A stretch of 64,000 bases of DNA, taken from Hufsiella arboris. GTDB lineage: Bacteria; Bacteroidota; Bacteroidia; Sphingobacteriales; Sphingobacteriaceae. Position numbers and translations under genes: made by a program. Position 1 is the first letter of the stretch. Each line of letters starts with the position of its first letter. The notes below the pieces were generated by a model. That model had not been told where the DNA came from, did no database searches, and saw nothing but the letters and a program-made list of their open reading frames with translations. The stretch spans positions 186,001 through 250,000 of the forward strand of contig NZ_WVHT01000006.1 of the NCBI RefSeq assembly GCF_009834875.1, written 5' to 3'. Below, piece after piece: positions 37,123 to 44,886 of this stretch.

Positions 37123-37770
37123 TTAAAATGTAAACCACGGATACGGGTGCTGCTCGTTCCATAAGGCTCGAGGCGCATCATCAGTTGGTAGACCTTTAGA
37201 TTTCGGTTCAACGGAAGGATTGAAAGGATATTTATTACCGTTCCATTTTAACAAGCGGTCTGCTCCACCGCTTCGAACAACCAGGTCATGCCAGCCTTTG
37301 GTTTTACCAGGATATATCGTAAATGGATAATCAACAACAGAAAAGGAACTGATCTTTTTCCCTTCCGGAGACAAAATTAAGGCCTGGCAACCGCCGCTTC
37401 CGCAGAAATACGTACCCGTAAAGCCCACAAAGATTTCTTTTTTTCCATCATCGTTTAAATCTGTTTCGTAAAAAATAAACTTACGTTCATTTTCAGGAAT
37501 TGAGTTGAGGTCACTCTTAAAGATTTCCTGCAACGAGTTACGAACTAAGTCTGCCGTTGTCTGGCTGCTGGTATTTGTGTCATACTGTAAACCGGGCACA
37601 CTATCAGTGATATCCGAATCGGATGTATCGGCCATTGGTACATTTTCAACTAAGGTATCACCTGCAAGTGTTGAATCGGAGTTCTGTTTGAATTTAGTAT
37701 CTGTGTTGCAAGCATATAAATTTGCAAAAAGCAATGCGGCCGTGATGTACAGGATTCGTTTGTTTTTCAT
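37123..37770 (-). CDS. Hypothetical lipoprotein with Asp-rich repeat-like motif
   Basis: A 215-residue protein with a lipoprotein signal (ITAALLFANLYAC, Cys 21) followed by a Ser/Thr/Asp-rich linker of about 50 residues. The globular part contains YETDLNDDGKKEIFVGFTG, a D-x-N-x-D-G loop of the calcium-binding/FG-GAP kind, and FCGSGGC, whose two Cys could form a disulfide. It ends HPYPWFTF. It lies on the opposite strand just after the tRNA. I do not recognise a named family. Confidence 0.65.
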   Translation of the reverse strand: MKNKRILYITAALLFANLYACNTDTKFKQNSDSTLAGDTLVENVPMADTSDSDITDSVPGLQYDTNTSSQTTADLVRNSLQEIFKSDLNSIPENERKFIFYETDLNDDGKKEIFVGFTGTYFCGSGGCQALILSPEGKKISSFSVVDYPFTIYPGKTKGWHDLVVRSGGADRLLKWNGNKYPFNPSVEPKSKGLPTDDAPRALWNEQHPYPWFTF

Positions 37771-37830
37771 GTCGGTTGATCTGATTAAAATTCCATTATT
37801 TCAACTATCAGTGAATTTACCAATAAACCT

Positions 37831-39438
37831 TTATTTTAAAGCGACTTTTTGACTCATAGCCGATTCATTACGCTGTAAATCAACCGCCTGAACGGTAAAT
37901 ATTCTTTTTGGCGTCGTCGAATAATTTGGCACATCGAATTTATTTAACGGAGTAAAACCAATTTTTCTGCCATTTTCATAAATATTGTATCCGATAACCT
38001 GTTTGTTATCAGAGGACGAACGCCATGTGAGTAATGTCTGATCATTCATTTGCTTAATTACTACGCTGGAAGGCACCGTTGGGGTTTGCTTATCAGGATC
38101 CAGACGAAGCACGCAATTCATCAGCGCTCTGAAATTATGGTAGGTTCCCTTCCATATCTGCCCTTTCAAGGCAAGCTTATACTGCGGTTCTTTATCGAGC
38201 CCGCCCTGGTACCAGTCGCCATTTTCGTGATCGATCAGGTACGTTTGAACATAGCTCCAAAGCTTTAGAAATTTGGAATAATATTGCTGCTTATCATTGG
38301 GATAGTAATCAGACATAAGCAGTAATGAATTCAGTCCTTCCGCCTGCGCCCACCAGTTTTTGCTATCGCGGATAATTGTCATCCCTATTTTATCTTTAAA
38401 ATAATAGCCTTCATCATAAAAGCCGCCAACTTTGTTATCCCAGCCGTTATCAAGCGCATGATCGACCATTTTTTTTGCGATACGCATTGTTAACGTATCG
38501 TTTTCGAAACCTAAGGCATGCGACGCTTCCAGCATGAGATAAGCCGTTTCAACGTCATGCCCAAATGAAACGTGATCAAGATAATGATGTTTAAGAATTG
38601 ACGCCTCAGATGAGTCACGGAATGATACCGGCGTCCAGTCAGGCTGAAAAAACAAAGTAAGATAGCCCTTGGGCGTAGTGATTTTGTCTCTTACAAGGAA
38701 TAGCAACTCCTTTAATCGTTCACGCACCAGAGAATCCGACCATACGGTATATAATTCTGTAAAAGCTTCCAGTAAATGAATCGATGTATTTTGATCCTTG
38801 TAACCCCTGTCTGATGTTGAGGGATAACTTGCGTTACGCTTAACCGGTGTTCCGTCTCTCATCATATGCTGGAAGTATCCCTTTTTAACTGGATCATGGC
38901 TGTGTTTTTCCAGCCACATAAAAACCTGTTTTGCCATATTTAAAGCTGCCGTATCGCCTGAAGATTCGTAATAAGCAGCCAGTGCATACAAACCAAACGA
39001 ATTACCGTATGCTTCTTTTGCAGCGAATGAATCAGTATTTTTAACGTTTCCCTCCCGGTCCGTTAAAGTGTAAAAACCTCCGTAGGTTTTATCCCACATA
39101 ACATTTTTCAGAAATTCGAAGCCATGTTTCGCGCCGTATTTATAGTAAGCTACACCAGGAAACATCAGCGAAGCTTTGGCATTTGACCATGTATGCCGCG
39201 CCTGTGTCACTATCATTTTTTCCTGGTTTGGCGCCAGTCTAAAATTGTAAGTAAACGCGCTTTTAAATCCGCCGTAAGCTGTGTCAATCGAAAGCGGATA
39301 CCACTTATCCAACAACTCTACCCTGGAAGACTTCAGCATTTCGTGTGCAATTGCGATCTTTTGCGTTTGCGCATTGCTATTAAGAACACAGAAAAATAAT
39401 GCTTGCAAAATACATACAGATATAAAACGCTTATTCAT
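37831..39438 (-). CDS. Secreted AGE-family epimerase with C-terminal Fn3-like domain
   Basis: A 535-residue protein from the ATG at 39438, which begins a signal peptide (MNKRFISVCILQALFFC...NAQ); the frame is open 21 codons upstream. Residues 25-430 match the (alpha/alpha)6 barrel of N-acylglucosamine 2-epimerase/cellobiose 2-epimerase: QARHTWSNAKASL, AYGNSFGLYALAAYYESSGD, NTSIHLLEAFTELY, HVSFGHDVETAYLMLEASHAL, WWAQAEGLNSLLLM. The conserved His residues of the active site are visible (ARHTW, FGHDVE). The last ~90 residues (PSSVVIKQMNDQTLLTWRSSSDNKQVIGYNIYENG) look like an Fn3 domain. Export is unusual for this family. It is divergent from the GH9 cellulase, which suggests action on cellulose- or glucomannan-derived disaccharides. 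Confidence 0.82.
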   Translation of the reverse strand: MNKRFISVCILQALFFCVLNSNAQTQKIAIAHEMLKSSRVELLDKWYPLSIDTAYGGFKSAFTYNFRLAPNQEKMIVTQARHTWSNAKASLMFPGVAYYKYGAKHGFEFLKNVMWDKTYGGFYTLTDREGNVKNTDSFAAKEAYGNSFGLYALAAYYESSGDTAALNMAKQVFMWLEKHSHDPVKKGYFQHMMRDGTPVKRNASYPSTSDRGYKDQNTSIHLLEAFTELYTVWSDSLVRERLKELLFLVRDKITTPKGYLTLFFQPDWTPVSFRDSSEASILKHHYLDHVSFGHDVETAYLMLEASHALGFENDTLTMRIAKKMVDHALDNGWDNKVGGFYDEGYYFKDKIGMTIIRDSKNWWAQAEGLNSLLLMSDYYPNDKQQYYSKFLKLWSYVQTYLIDHENGDWYQGGLDKEPQYKLALKGQIWKGTYHNFRALMNCVLRLDPDKQTPTVPSSVVIKQMNDQTLLTWRSSSDNKQVIGYNIYENGRKIGFTPLNKFDVPNYSTTPKRIFTVQAVDLQRNESAMSQKVALK

Positions 39439-39592
39439 CTTCTTAATTAACTGAGGAATATAAAAGTAGAACACCGTACCAGCATTGTCTAATATTGACA
39501 AGAATCAACCAGTATTTGGCAAAAATTCATTGCCCGGAACTCGTTTCCGTTTCTATTTTTATTGTGCCTACTATCCGCTAACAATCAACAAC

Positions 39593-42085
39593 ATGAACTT
39601 TCGAATATTTATCAGAAGTATAAAAATTATTACTGTCGTTTTGTGCAGTATGGAGGTCGCCGTAGCACAGCAGCACATAACTTCATTTACATTAAACAGC
39701 CAGGAATACCTTGAAAATGGCGGTGTGAACGTTATGCTGGCGCACGACTTTTATCCGGAGGGCCATCAGGGCGGCGTTGGAATTATTCAGCAAGGTCAGC
39801 GAGTAGCTACTAACGGTGATCTTCGTCTTGAGCCAACACCCGGTCAATGGTCGCCAACCCCGAAGGTTGGAAAACGGGTTGTTAATAAAGGAAGCCGCGA
39901 GGTTAGCGTGCGTATGGAATACCCTAACCAGGAAGTAAACCGGAAAGGTTTTAATCCGATCATTTATCCGGATCTAAACTTTGCCTACACGCTACGCATT
40001 CAGCCTGCTGGCGAATCGTTTAAAATAATTGTCGATTTGGATAAACCGCTACCTGCCAGCTGGGAAAACAAGGTAGGTTTTAACATCGAACTTTTCCCGG
40101 GGATACTGTTCGGTAAATCGTATTACATGGATAACCAGCCTGGTATATTTTCCCGACAACCAAACAACCAACTTTACAAGGATGAAAGCGGTGAAGACCA
40201 GGTTAAGCCGATGGCAATGGGCAGAACGCTAATGGTTAGCCCTGAGTCGCCAGCGCAGCAGTTAATTATCAAAAATATTGGCGAAGGAAATTTAGAACTG
40301 CTTGATGGCAGGGCCAGGCACAATAATGGCTGGTTCGTTGTACGGTCGCTCGTAAAAAAGGGTGCATCTAAAAAGGCCATCGAATGGCTGGTGACGCCAA
40401 ACGCCGTTCAAAACTGGCAGCGGAAGCCGGTCATTCAGGTTTCGCAGATTGGCTATCACCCGTCGCAGCAAAAAATCGCGATCGTTGAACTGGACAAAAA
40501 AGATCTGAAACGATACCCGGCTACTCTTCTTCGCCTGTCTGAAAAAGGCGGATTTGAAAAAGTTACCGCATTAAAAGGAAAAGATTGGGGCGATTTTCTG
40601 CGCTATCATTATCTGCAGCTTGATTTCAGCAACGTTACCCAAAAAGGGATGTATTTGATATCTTATGGATCTTACCGGTCAAACCCATTTTCAATTAGCC
40701 CGGATATATACAAGGAAAATGTCTGGCAACCGACCATTGACTATTTTCTGCCTGCCCAGATGTGTCACATGCGGGTTAATGAAAAATATCGCGTCTGGCA
40801 CGGCTGGTGTCACCTGGATGATGCCAGGATGGCTCCGCTTGATTCCAATCATTTTGACGGATATATCCAGGGTGCCGAAACGCTTACAAATTTTAAGCCC
40901 GGAGAGCATGTACCAATGCTCAATCGCGGAGGCTGGCATGACGCGGGCGACTACGATATGCGTGTTGAGTCGCAGGCTGAAACGATTTACGGGTTAACGT
41001 TAGCTTATGAGCAATTTGCTGAGAAACATGACAATACCTCTATTGATCAGAAAACTTTGGTCACAGAAATACATCAGCCTGACAACAAACCGGATATTTT
41101 AGAGCAGATCGAACACGGCTTACTTTCAGTGACGGCCAGCTATCGTTCAATGGGTAGATTTTACCGGGGCATAATTGAACCAACGATCCGGCAATATGTA
41201 CTGCTTGGCGACCCAGCTAACTTAACTGACAATATCGACTATGATAGCTCTAAAAAGCAAGGCGAAAGTTTTCAATCAAATATTCCAGATGACCGCTGGG
41301 TTTTTACAGAGAAAAATCCGCGCCGTGAGCTTGAAACCGCTGCATCCCTTGCCGCTTCCAGCCGGGTTATGAAAGGATACAATGACACGCTTTCAAAAAG
41401 CTGTATTGAAATTGCACAGGCAATTTGGGAGCAAAACACTGCTAACGACTTGTTGGAGCGCACTCATCTCGCTTCAGAGTTGTTACTTACAACGCATGAA
41501 AGGAAGTATGCCAATTATCTGATCAATAAACTCGCTACGATTACCAGTAAAATAAATCAAACCGGCTGGTATATCGGGCTTTCCATGGCAGCGGTAAACG
41601 ACAAGAATTACAGCGCCGCCATCAAAAAAGCTGTTCAAACGATGTTTGCCAACATTCAAAAGCAAGGGCTTCTGACGCCTTACGGTGTGCCTTACGAACC
41701 AAATATCTGGGGCGCCGGCTGGACGATTCAGAACTTCGGCGCACGCCAATACTTTCTGCATGTGAGTTTTCCCGATATTGTTTCTGACCGTTATATGCTC
41801 GACGCGTTAAATTTTATTTTAGGCGTTCATCCAGGCTCAAATACCTCTTCATTTGTCTCGGGAGTTGGTTCCAGGTCGATGACAACTGCATATGGATTTA
41901 ATCGCGCGGACTGGTCGTACATACCGGGCGGCATCTCATCAGGAACGGCATTAATAAGACCTGATTTTCCGGAATTGCTTGACTGGCCTTATTTATGGCA
42001 GCAGGGCGAATATGTTTTAGGATACGGAACAACTGATTTCCTGATCCTTGCAATGGCTGCTGATCATCTGTTAAATTCCAAATAG
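39593..42085 (+). CDS. Cellulase/endoglucanase, GH9, with CelD_N Ig-like domain
   Basis: An 830-residue exported glycoside hydrolase from the ATG at 39593, which starts a signal peptide (MNFRIFIRSIKIITVVLC...AVAQ). An N-terminal beta-rich region of about 280 residues comes first, then the Ig-like CelD_N domain (VIQVSQIGYHPSQQKIAIVELD). The GH9 (alpha/alpha)6 barrel follows, with the catalytic base region RGGWHDAGDYDMRVE and the C-terminal acid Glu probably in WQQGEYVLG. The conserved LGVHPGSNTSSFVSGVGSRS block precedes it. The family hydrolyses beta-1,4-glucans or exo-glucosamine-type substrates. It shares a 154-base divergent promoter region with the AGE epimerase. Confidence 0.88.
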   Translation: MNFRIFIRSIKIITVVLCSMEVAVAQQHITSFTLNSQEYLENGGVNVMLAHDFYPEGHQGGVGIIQQGQRVATNGDLRLEPTPGQWSPTPKVGKRVVNKGSREVSVRMEYPNQEVNRKGFNPIIYPDLNFAYTLRIQPAGESFKIIVDLDKPLPASWENKVGFNIELFPGILFGKSYYMDNQPGIFSRQPNNQLYKDESGEDQVKPMAMGRTLMVSPESPAQQLIIKNIGEGNLELLDGRARHNNGWFVVRSLVKKGASKKAIEWLVTPNAVQNWQRKPVIQVSQIGYHPSQQKIAIVELDKKDLKRYPATLLRLSEKGGFEKVTALKGKDWGDFLRYHYLQLDFSNVTQKGMYLISYGSYRSNPFSISPDIYKENVWQPTIDYFLPAQMCHMRVNEKYRVWHGWCHLDDARMAPLDSNHFDGYIQGAETLTNFKPGEHVPMLNRGGWHDAGDYDMRVESQAETIYGLTLAYEQFAEKHDNTSIDQKTLVTEIHQPDNKPDILEQIEHGLLSVTASYRSMGRFYRGIIEPTIRQYVLLGDPANLTDNIDYDSSKKQGESFQSNIPDDRWVFTEKNPRRELETAASLAASSRVMKGYNDTLSKSCIEIAQAIWEQNTANDLLERTHLASELLLTTHERKYANYLINKLATITSKINQTGWYIGLSMAAVNDKNYSAAIKKAVQTMFANIQKQGLLTPYGVPYEPNIWGAGWTIQNFGARQYFLHVSFPDIVSDRYMLDALNFILGVHPGSNTSSFVSGVGSRSMTTAYGFNRADWSYIPGGISSGTALIRPDFPELLDWPYLWQQGEYVLGYGTTDFLILAMAADHLLNSK

Positions 42086-42203
42086 ATTAATTTATTACGT
42101 ACGAAGTTGGATCTATACTCGTCGGATTTATGCCCCGGGCGGCGAATTTCAAAACATTAGTTAGCAATTATTGTAATTTCATAGACTTATATGATAATAA
42201 ATA

Positions 42204-42581
42204 ATGCCTGGAAAAATTCTCGTTTTAGATGATAGTGAAGATACGCTTACGGCGGTGAAGGATGTACTCGAAGTATCCGGCTACGAAGTAAAACCTATTA
42301 ATGACTGGAGACAAATTTTTGAAACACTTGAAACATTTGAACCGGATCTCATTATTCTGGATTATCTCCTCAAAGATTCAAATGGCGGCGAAATCTGTCA
42401 TCAAATAAAATCTAATCCAAGATGGAACCACGTGCCAGTTATAATTTTAACTGCCTACCCGAAAGTGCTGCTTTCACTAGGCACTTACGGCTGTGATTTA
42501 TTCCTTGAAAAACCTTTTGATGTTCAAAATTTTATCGATGAAGTTTCAAAGTTCTTCGATTTTAACGCTACAAAGCAATAA
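42204..42581 (+). CDS. Single-domain response regulator (CheY-like)
   Basis: A 125-residue receiver domain with no output domain. All phosphorylation residues are present: acidic pair D9-D10, phospho-acceptor D53 in IILDYLL, T83 in ILTAY and K103 in LEKPF. It probably works as a phosphorelay intermediate or a protein-interaction switch. No kinase is adjacent; the nearest is the four-PAS histidine kinase 2.3 kb downstream, with the SIR2-like and NHL genes between. Confidence 0.93.
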   Translation: MPGKILVLDDSEDTLTAVKDVLEVSGYEVKPINDWRQIFETLETFEPDLIILDYLLKDSNGGEICHQIKSNPRWNHVPVIILTAYPKVLLSLGTYGCDLFLEKPFDVQNFIDEVSKFFDFNATKQ

Positions 42582-42706
42582 GACCCCTACTTCCCAACTA
42601 CAATTATCCATCTATCGGCTACTATAACTTTAAATTCTCAAAAAAATATTTGCCCGGCCCTCTAACTTATTCTATTGACCACCTCCTTTTCAAATAACCT
42701 ACGACT

Positions 42707-43597
42707 ATGGCGTATAAACCATTGACCGGCTTATATAATGAAAATGAAAAATATCTTTTTCTCGGAAACGGAATCAATCAGCTGAGTAAGGGCTTTTCCT
42801 GGAGCGATCTGTTAAATAACATTCGGAAAAGCGCCCGAATAACATCAGAAATAGGTAGTAAAACTTATCCGCTTTTTTTTGAAGAACTATCTTTTACACT
42901 GGATACAAAAAAACCGGTAGAAGCGAATATCAGGGAATTAAAAAAACTGATCGCCGATAATGCGATTAAACTAACTCCCAATCCAGCTCATTTTGCGCTG
43001 CTGGAAAATAACTACTACAAACATTACCTGACAACCAATTATGATTATTGTATCGAACTAGCTGCAGATCCGGATTGTATGCCTTTGACGCATAACGATC
43101 GCCGAACATCCAAATTTAGCTTATACCGTTACAATGAAGTCAATGGCCATCATATCTGGCACATCCATGGCGAATGTGATAATGGTCGAAAATCCAATCC
43201 CGCGGATTCAATTTTGATTGGCTTCGAGCACTATGCGGATTATCTTGATAAAATTCACCGGTTAATTAAGAGTGACACAGGAAAAGGGTTGGCCGAGCAG
43301 ATTTTGGAGGCCAGGTATAATTGGGTGCATAAATTTTTTACGCATGATATCGACATAGTGGGATTCGGCATGGATTTTAACGAACTTCATTTGTGGTTTA
43401 TTTTAAATCTTCGCGGCCGGCTTATCAGAAAAGGCGCGGAAATCAGGAATACAATCCAGTGGATCATTCCTGAGATCAATGCTGAAAAACAAATGGATAA
43501 GATAGAGCTGTTAAAAGCCCTTGGAGTTAAAATTATGATTTTGAAATCTGCCAGCTATCCCTCATTTTATGAAAAATTTATTGGCACATTAAGTTAA
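42707..43597 (+). CDS. Stand-alone SIR2-like protein (candidate NADase)
   Basis: A 296-residue cytoplasmic protein with the SIR2-like fold. Near the N-terminus FLGNGINQL provides the nucleotide-binding Gly loop. LTTNYDYCIE carries N111 and WHIHGE carries H152 and H154, the catalytic Asn/His positions of SIR2 enzymes. GFGMDFNELHLWF near residue 225 is the last conserved motif. There are no zinc-binding Cys pairs, so it is of the bacterial SIR2_2 type found as NAD-degrading effectors in anti-phage systems such as Thoeris and DSR, rather than a classic deacetylase. No second defence gene is adjacent. Depletion of NAD in response to infection is a hypothesis only. Confidence 0.82.
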   Translation: MAYKPLTGLYNENEKYLFLGNGINQLSKGFSWSDLLNNIRKSARITSEIGSKTYPLFFEELSFTLDTKKPVEANIRELKKLIADNAIKLTPNPAHFALLENNYYKHYLTTNYDYCIELAADPDCMPLTHNDRRTSKFSLYRYNEVNGHHIWHIHGECDNGRKSNPADSILIGFEHYADYLDKIHRLIKSDTGKGLAEQILEARYNWVHKFFTHDIDIVGFGMDFNELHLWFILNLRGRLIRKGAEIRNTIQWIIPEINAEKQMDKIELLKALGVKIMILKSASYPSFYEKFIGTLS

Positions 43598-43731
43598 GCT
43601 CAAGTGTCGGACGATCTGTAGGAATATTAAAAAATTTAACCGAAACTACTTGACTTCCAGTTTAAATCAACGTATTTTTATTACAGATCTACTGTTAAAG
43701 CTTTCCAACTTTTAAACCCAATCTTCCTGAT

Positions 43732-44772
43732 ATGAAAGCGTTCAAATACACAGAACTTATTCTATTTCTTTTATTTGTCTTTTGTTTAGCAAACTGCAAA
43801 AAAGACTCAGATGATTATTCGTACAGATCTTCCGATGTTGCACTCACAGACGGTTTAGGTAAAAATAAAGTATCGGCCCTCGCAGATTCATTTTATGTGT
43901 CGACTTATACGACAACAACGCTGCCCTATTTAAGTAGATTGGGAAGTGCACCTGACGGTACAATTTATGCTTCTGACTACCCGGACGATAAAGTTTTTAA
44001 AATATCACCAGGCGGGATTGTTAGTGTGCTCGCTGAAGGCTTAAACAGCCCCTTCGGATTAAAAGTAGCTAAAAATGGGGATGTTTATGTCGCGCTTTAT
44101 TTCGACAACCGGATTGTGAAGATTACACCTCAGGGAACTGTCAGCCCGGTAAATGTAGGCATCAGCCTGTCGCGGCCAACGGATTTAGCTATTGCCGACA
44201 ATGGAACATTGTATATTGCTGATGCCTGGCACAGAAGAATCATCAAACTGCCGCCTGCGGGCAATGCGTCTGTAATCGCCGGTTCTGGTGCTTATGGAAT
44301 TGTTGATGGAAAAGGCGGAAAAGCTCGTTTTGGTTATGTTACAACTTTGAAGCTCGCCGGCGACGGCATGCTTTACGCTATCGACTCCAAGACCGACAGT
44401 ACAGAAATTACGTACATACGGCGAATCAGCCTTAACGGCGAAGTCAGCACATTGCTAAGGATGGATGGATATAAAGAAGGCCGGCGGCTGAAAGATCTGT
44501 CATCATCGAAAAGAGACTCGGTTTTTGGGCAGGCCGCTCATGAAAATCTTTTCACAGTAAATAGTGACAACACCATTTCGTTTGTCAACTTGTCTACACG
44601 AACAGTCAAACTATTATCTCCTGAGCCACCTTCCTCTGGCAATTTCGGGTATGTGGATGGTCCGCTGTCTTCAGCAAAGTTCAGATCAATCAATGGGCTC
44701 TCCATCAGATCTACCGGAATTTACGTTGCGGATGCCGGAAATCGTGTAATAAGAAGGATTTATAAAAGATAA
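43732..44772 (+). CDS. NHL-repeat beta-propeller lipoprotein
   Basis: A 346-residue lipoprotein (LLFVFCLANC, Cys about 22, then KKDSDD). The body consists of NHL-type blades, each with the pattern D/NGTLYIADAWHRRIIKL: SAPDGTIYASDYPDDKVFKI, AKNGDVYVALYFDNRIVKI, IADNGTLYIADAWHRRI, and the closing IRSTGIYVADAGNRVIRRI. Such propellers bind proteins or sugars at the cell surface. A weak promoter (TTG 43650, TATTTTTA 43673-43680) lies upstream. The role is unknown. Confidence 0.83.
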   Translation: MKAFKYTELILFLLFVFCLANCKKDSDDYSYRSSDVALTDGLGKNKVSALADSFYVSTYTTTTLPYLSRLGSAPDGTIYASDYPDDKVFKISPGGIVSVLAEGLNSPFGLKVAKNGDVYVALYFDNRIVKITPQGTVSPVNVGISLSRPTDLAIADNGTLYIADAWHRRIIKLPPAGNASVIAGSGAYGIVDGKGGKARFGYVTTLKLAGDGMLYAIDSKTDSTEITYIRRISLNGEVSTLLRMDGYKEGRRLKDLSSSKRDSVFGQAAHENLFTVNSDNTISFVNLSTRTVKLLSPEPPSSGNFGYVDGPLSSAKFRSINGLSIRSTGIYVADAGNRVIRRIYKR

Positions 44773-44856
44773 TTTCCGTTACTTACCAATCAAGCTAAAT
44801 TTTGAATGAACTATTTGATTCATTTAAGGTTATGCTGTACAAAATTTACATATTTA

Positions 44857-44864
44857 TACATTTG
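44857..44864 (+). promoter_or_regulatory. -7 element of the PAS histidine kinase gene
   Basis: TACATTTG matches TAnnTTTG, with CTG 19 bases upstream (44835-44837) as a partial -33. The transcription start would be near 44870, inside a longer open frame that begins at 44806. This supports the ATG at 44887 as the real start codon. Confidence 0.55.
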
Positions 44865-44886
44865 TACTTTAGTTTTTATAAAATTG

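Noticed and set aside
44806-44886. Extended N-terminus of the PAS kinase with a membrane-like segment
   Set aside because: The promoter element at 44857-44864 would place the transcript start inside it; the ATG at 44887 begins a normal cytoplasmic PAS protein.
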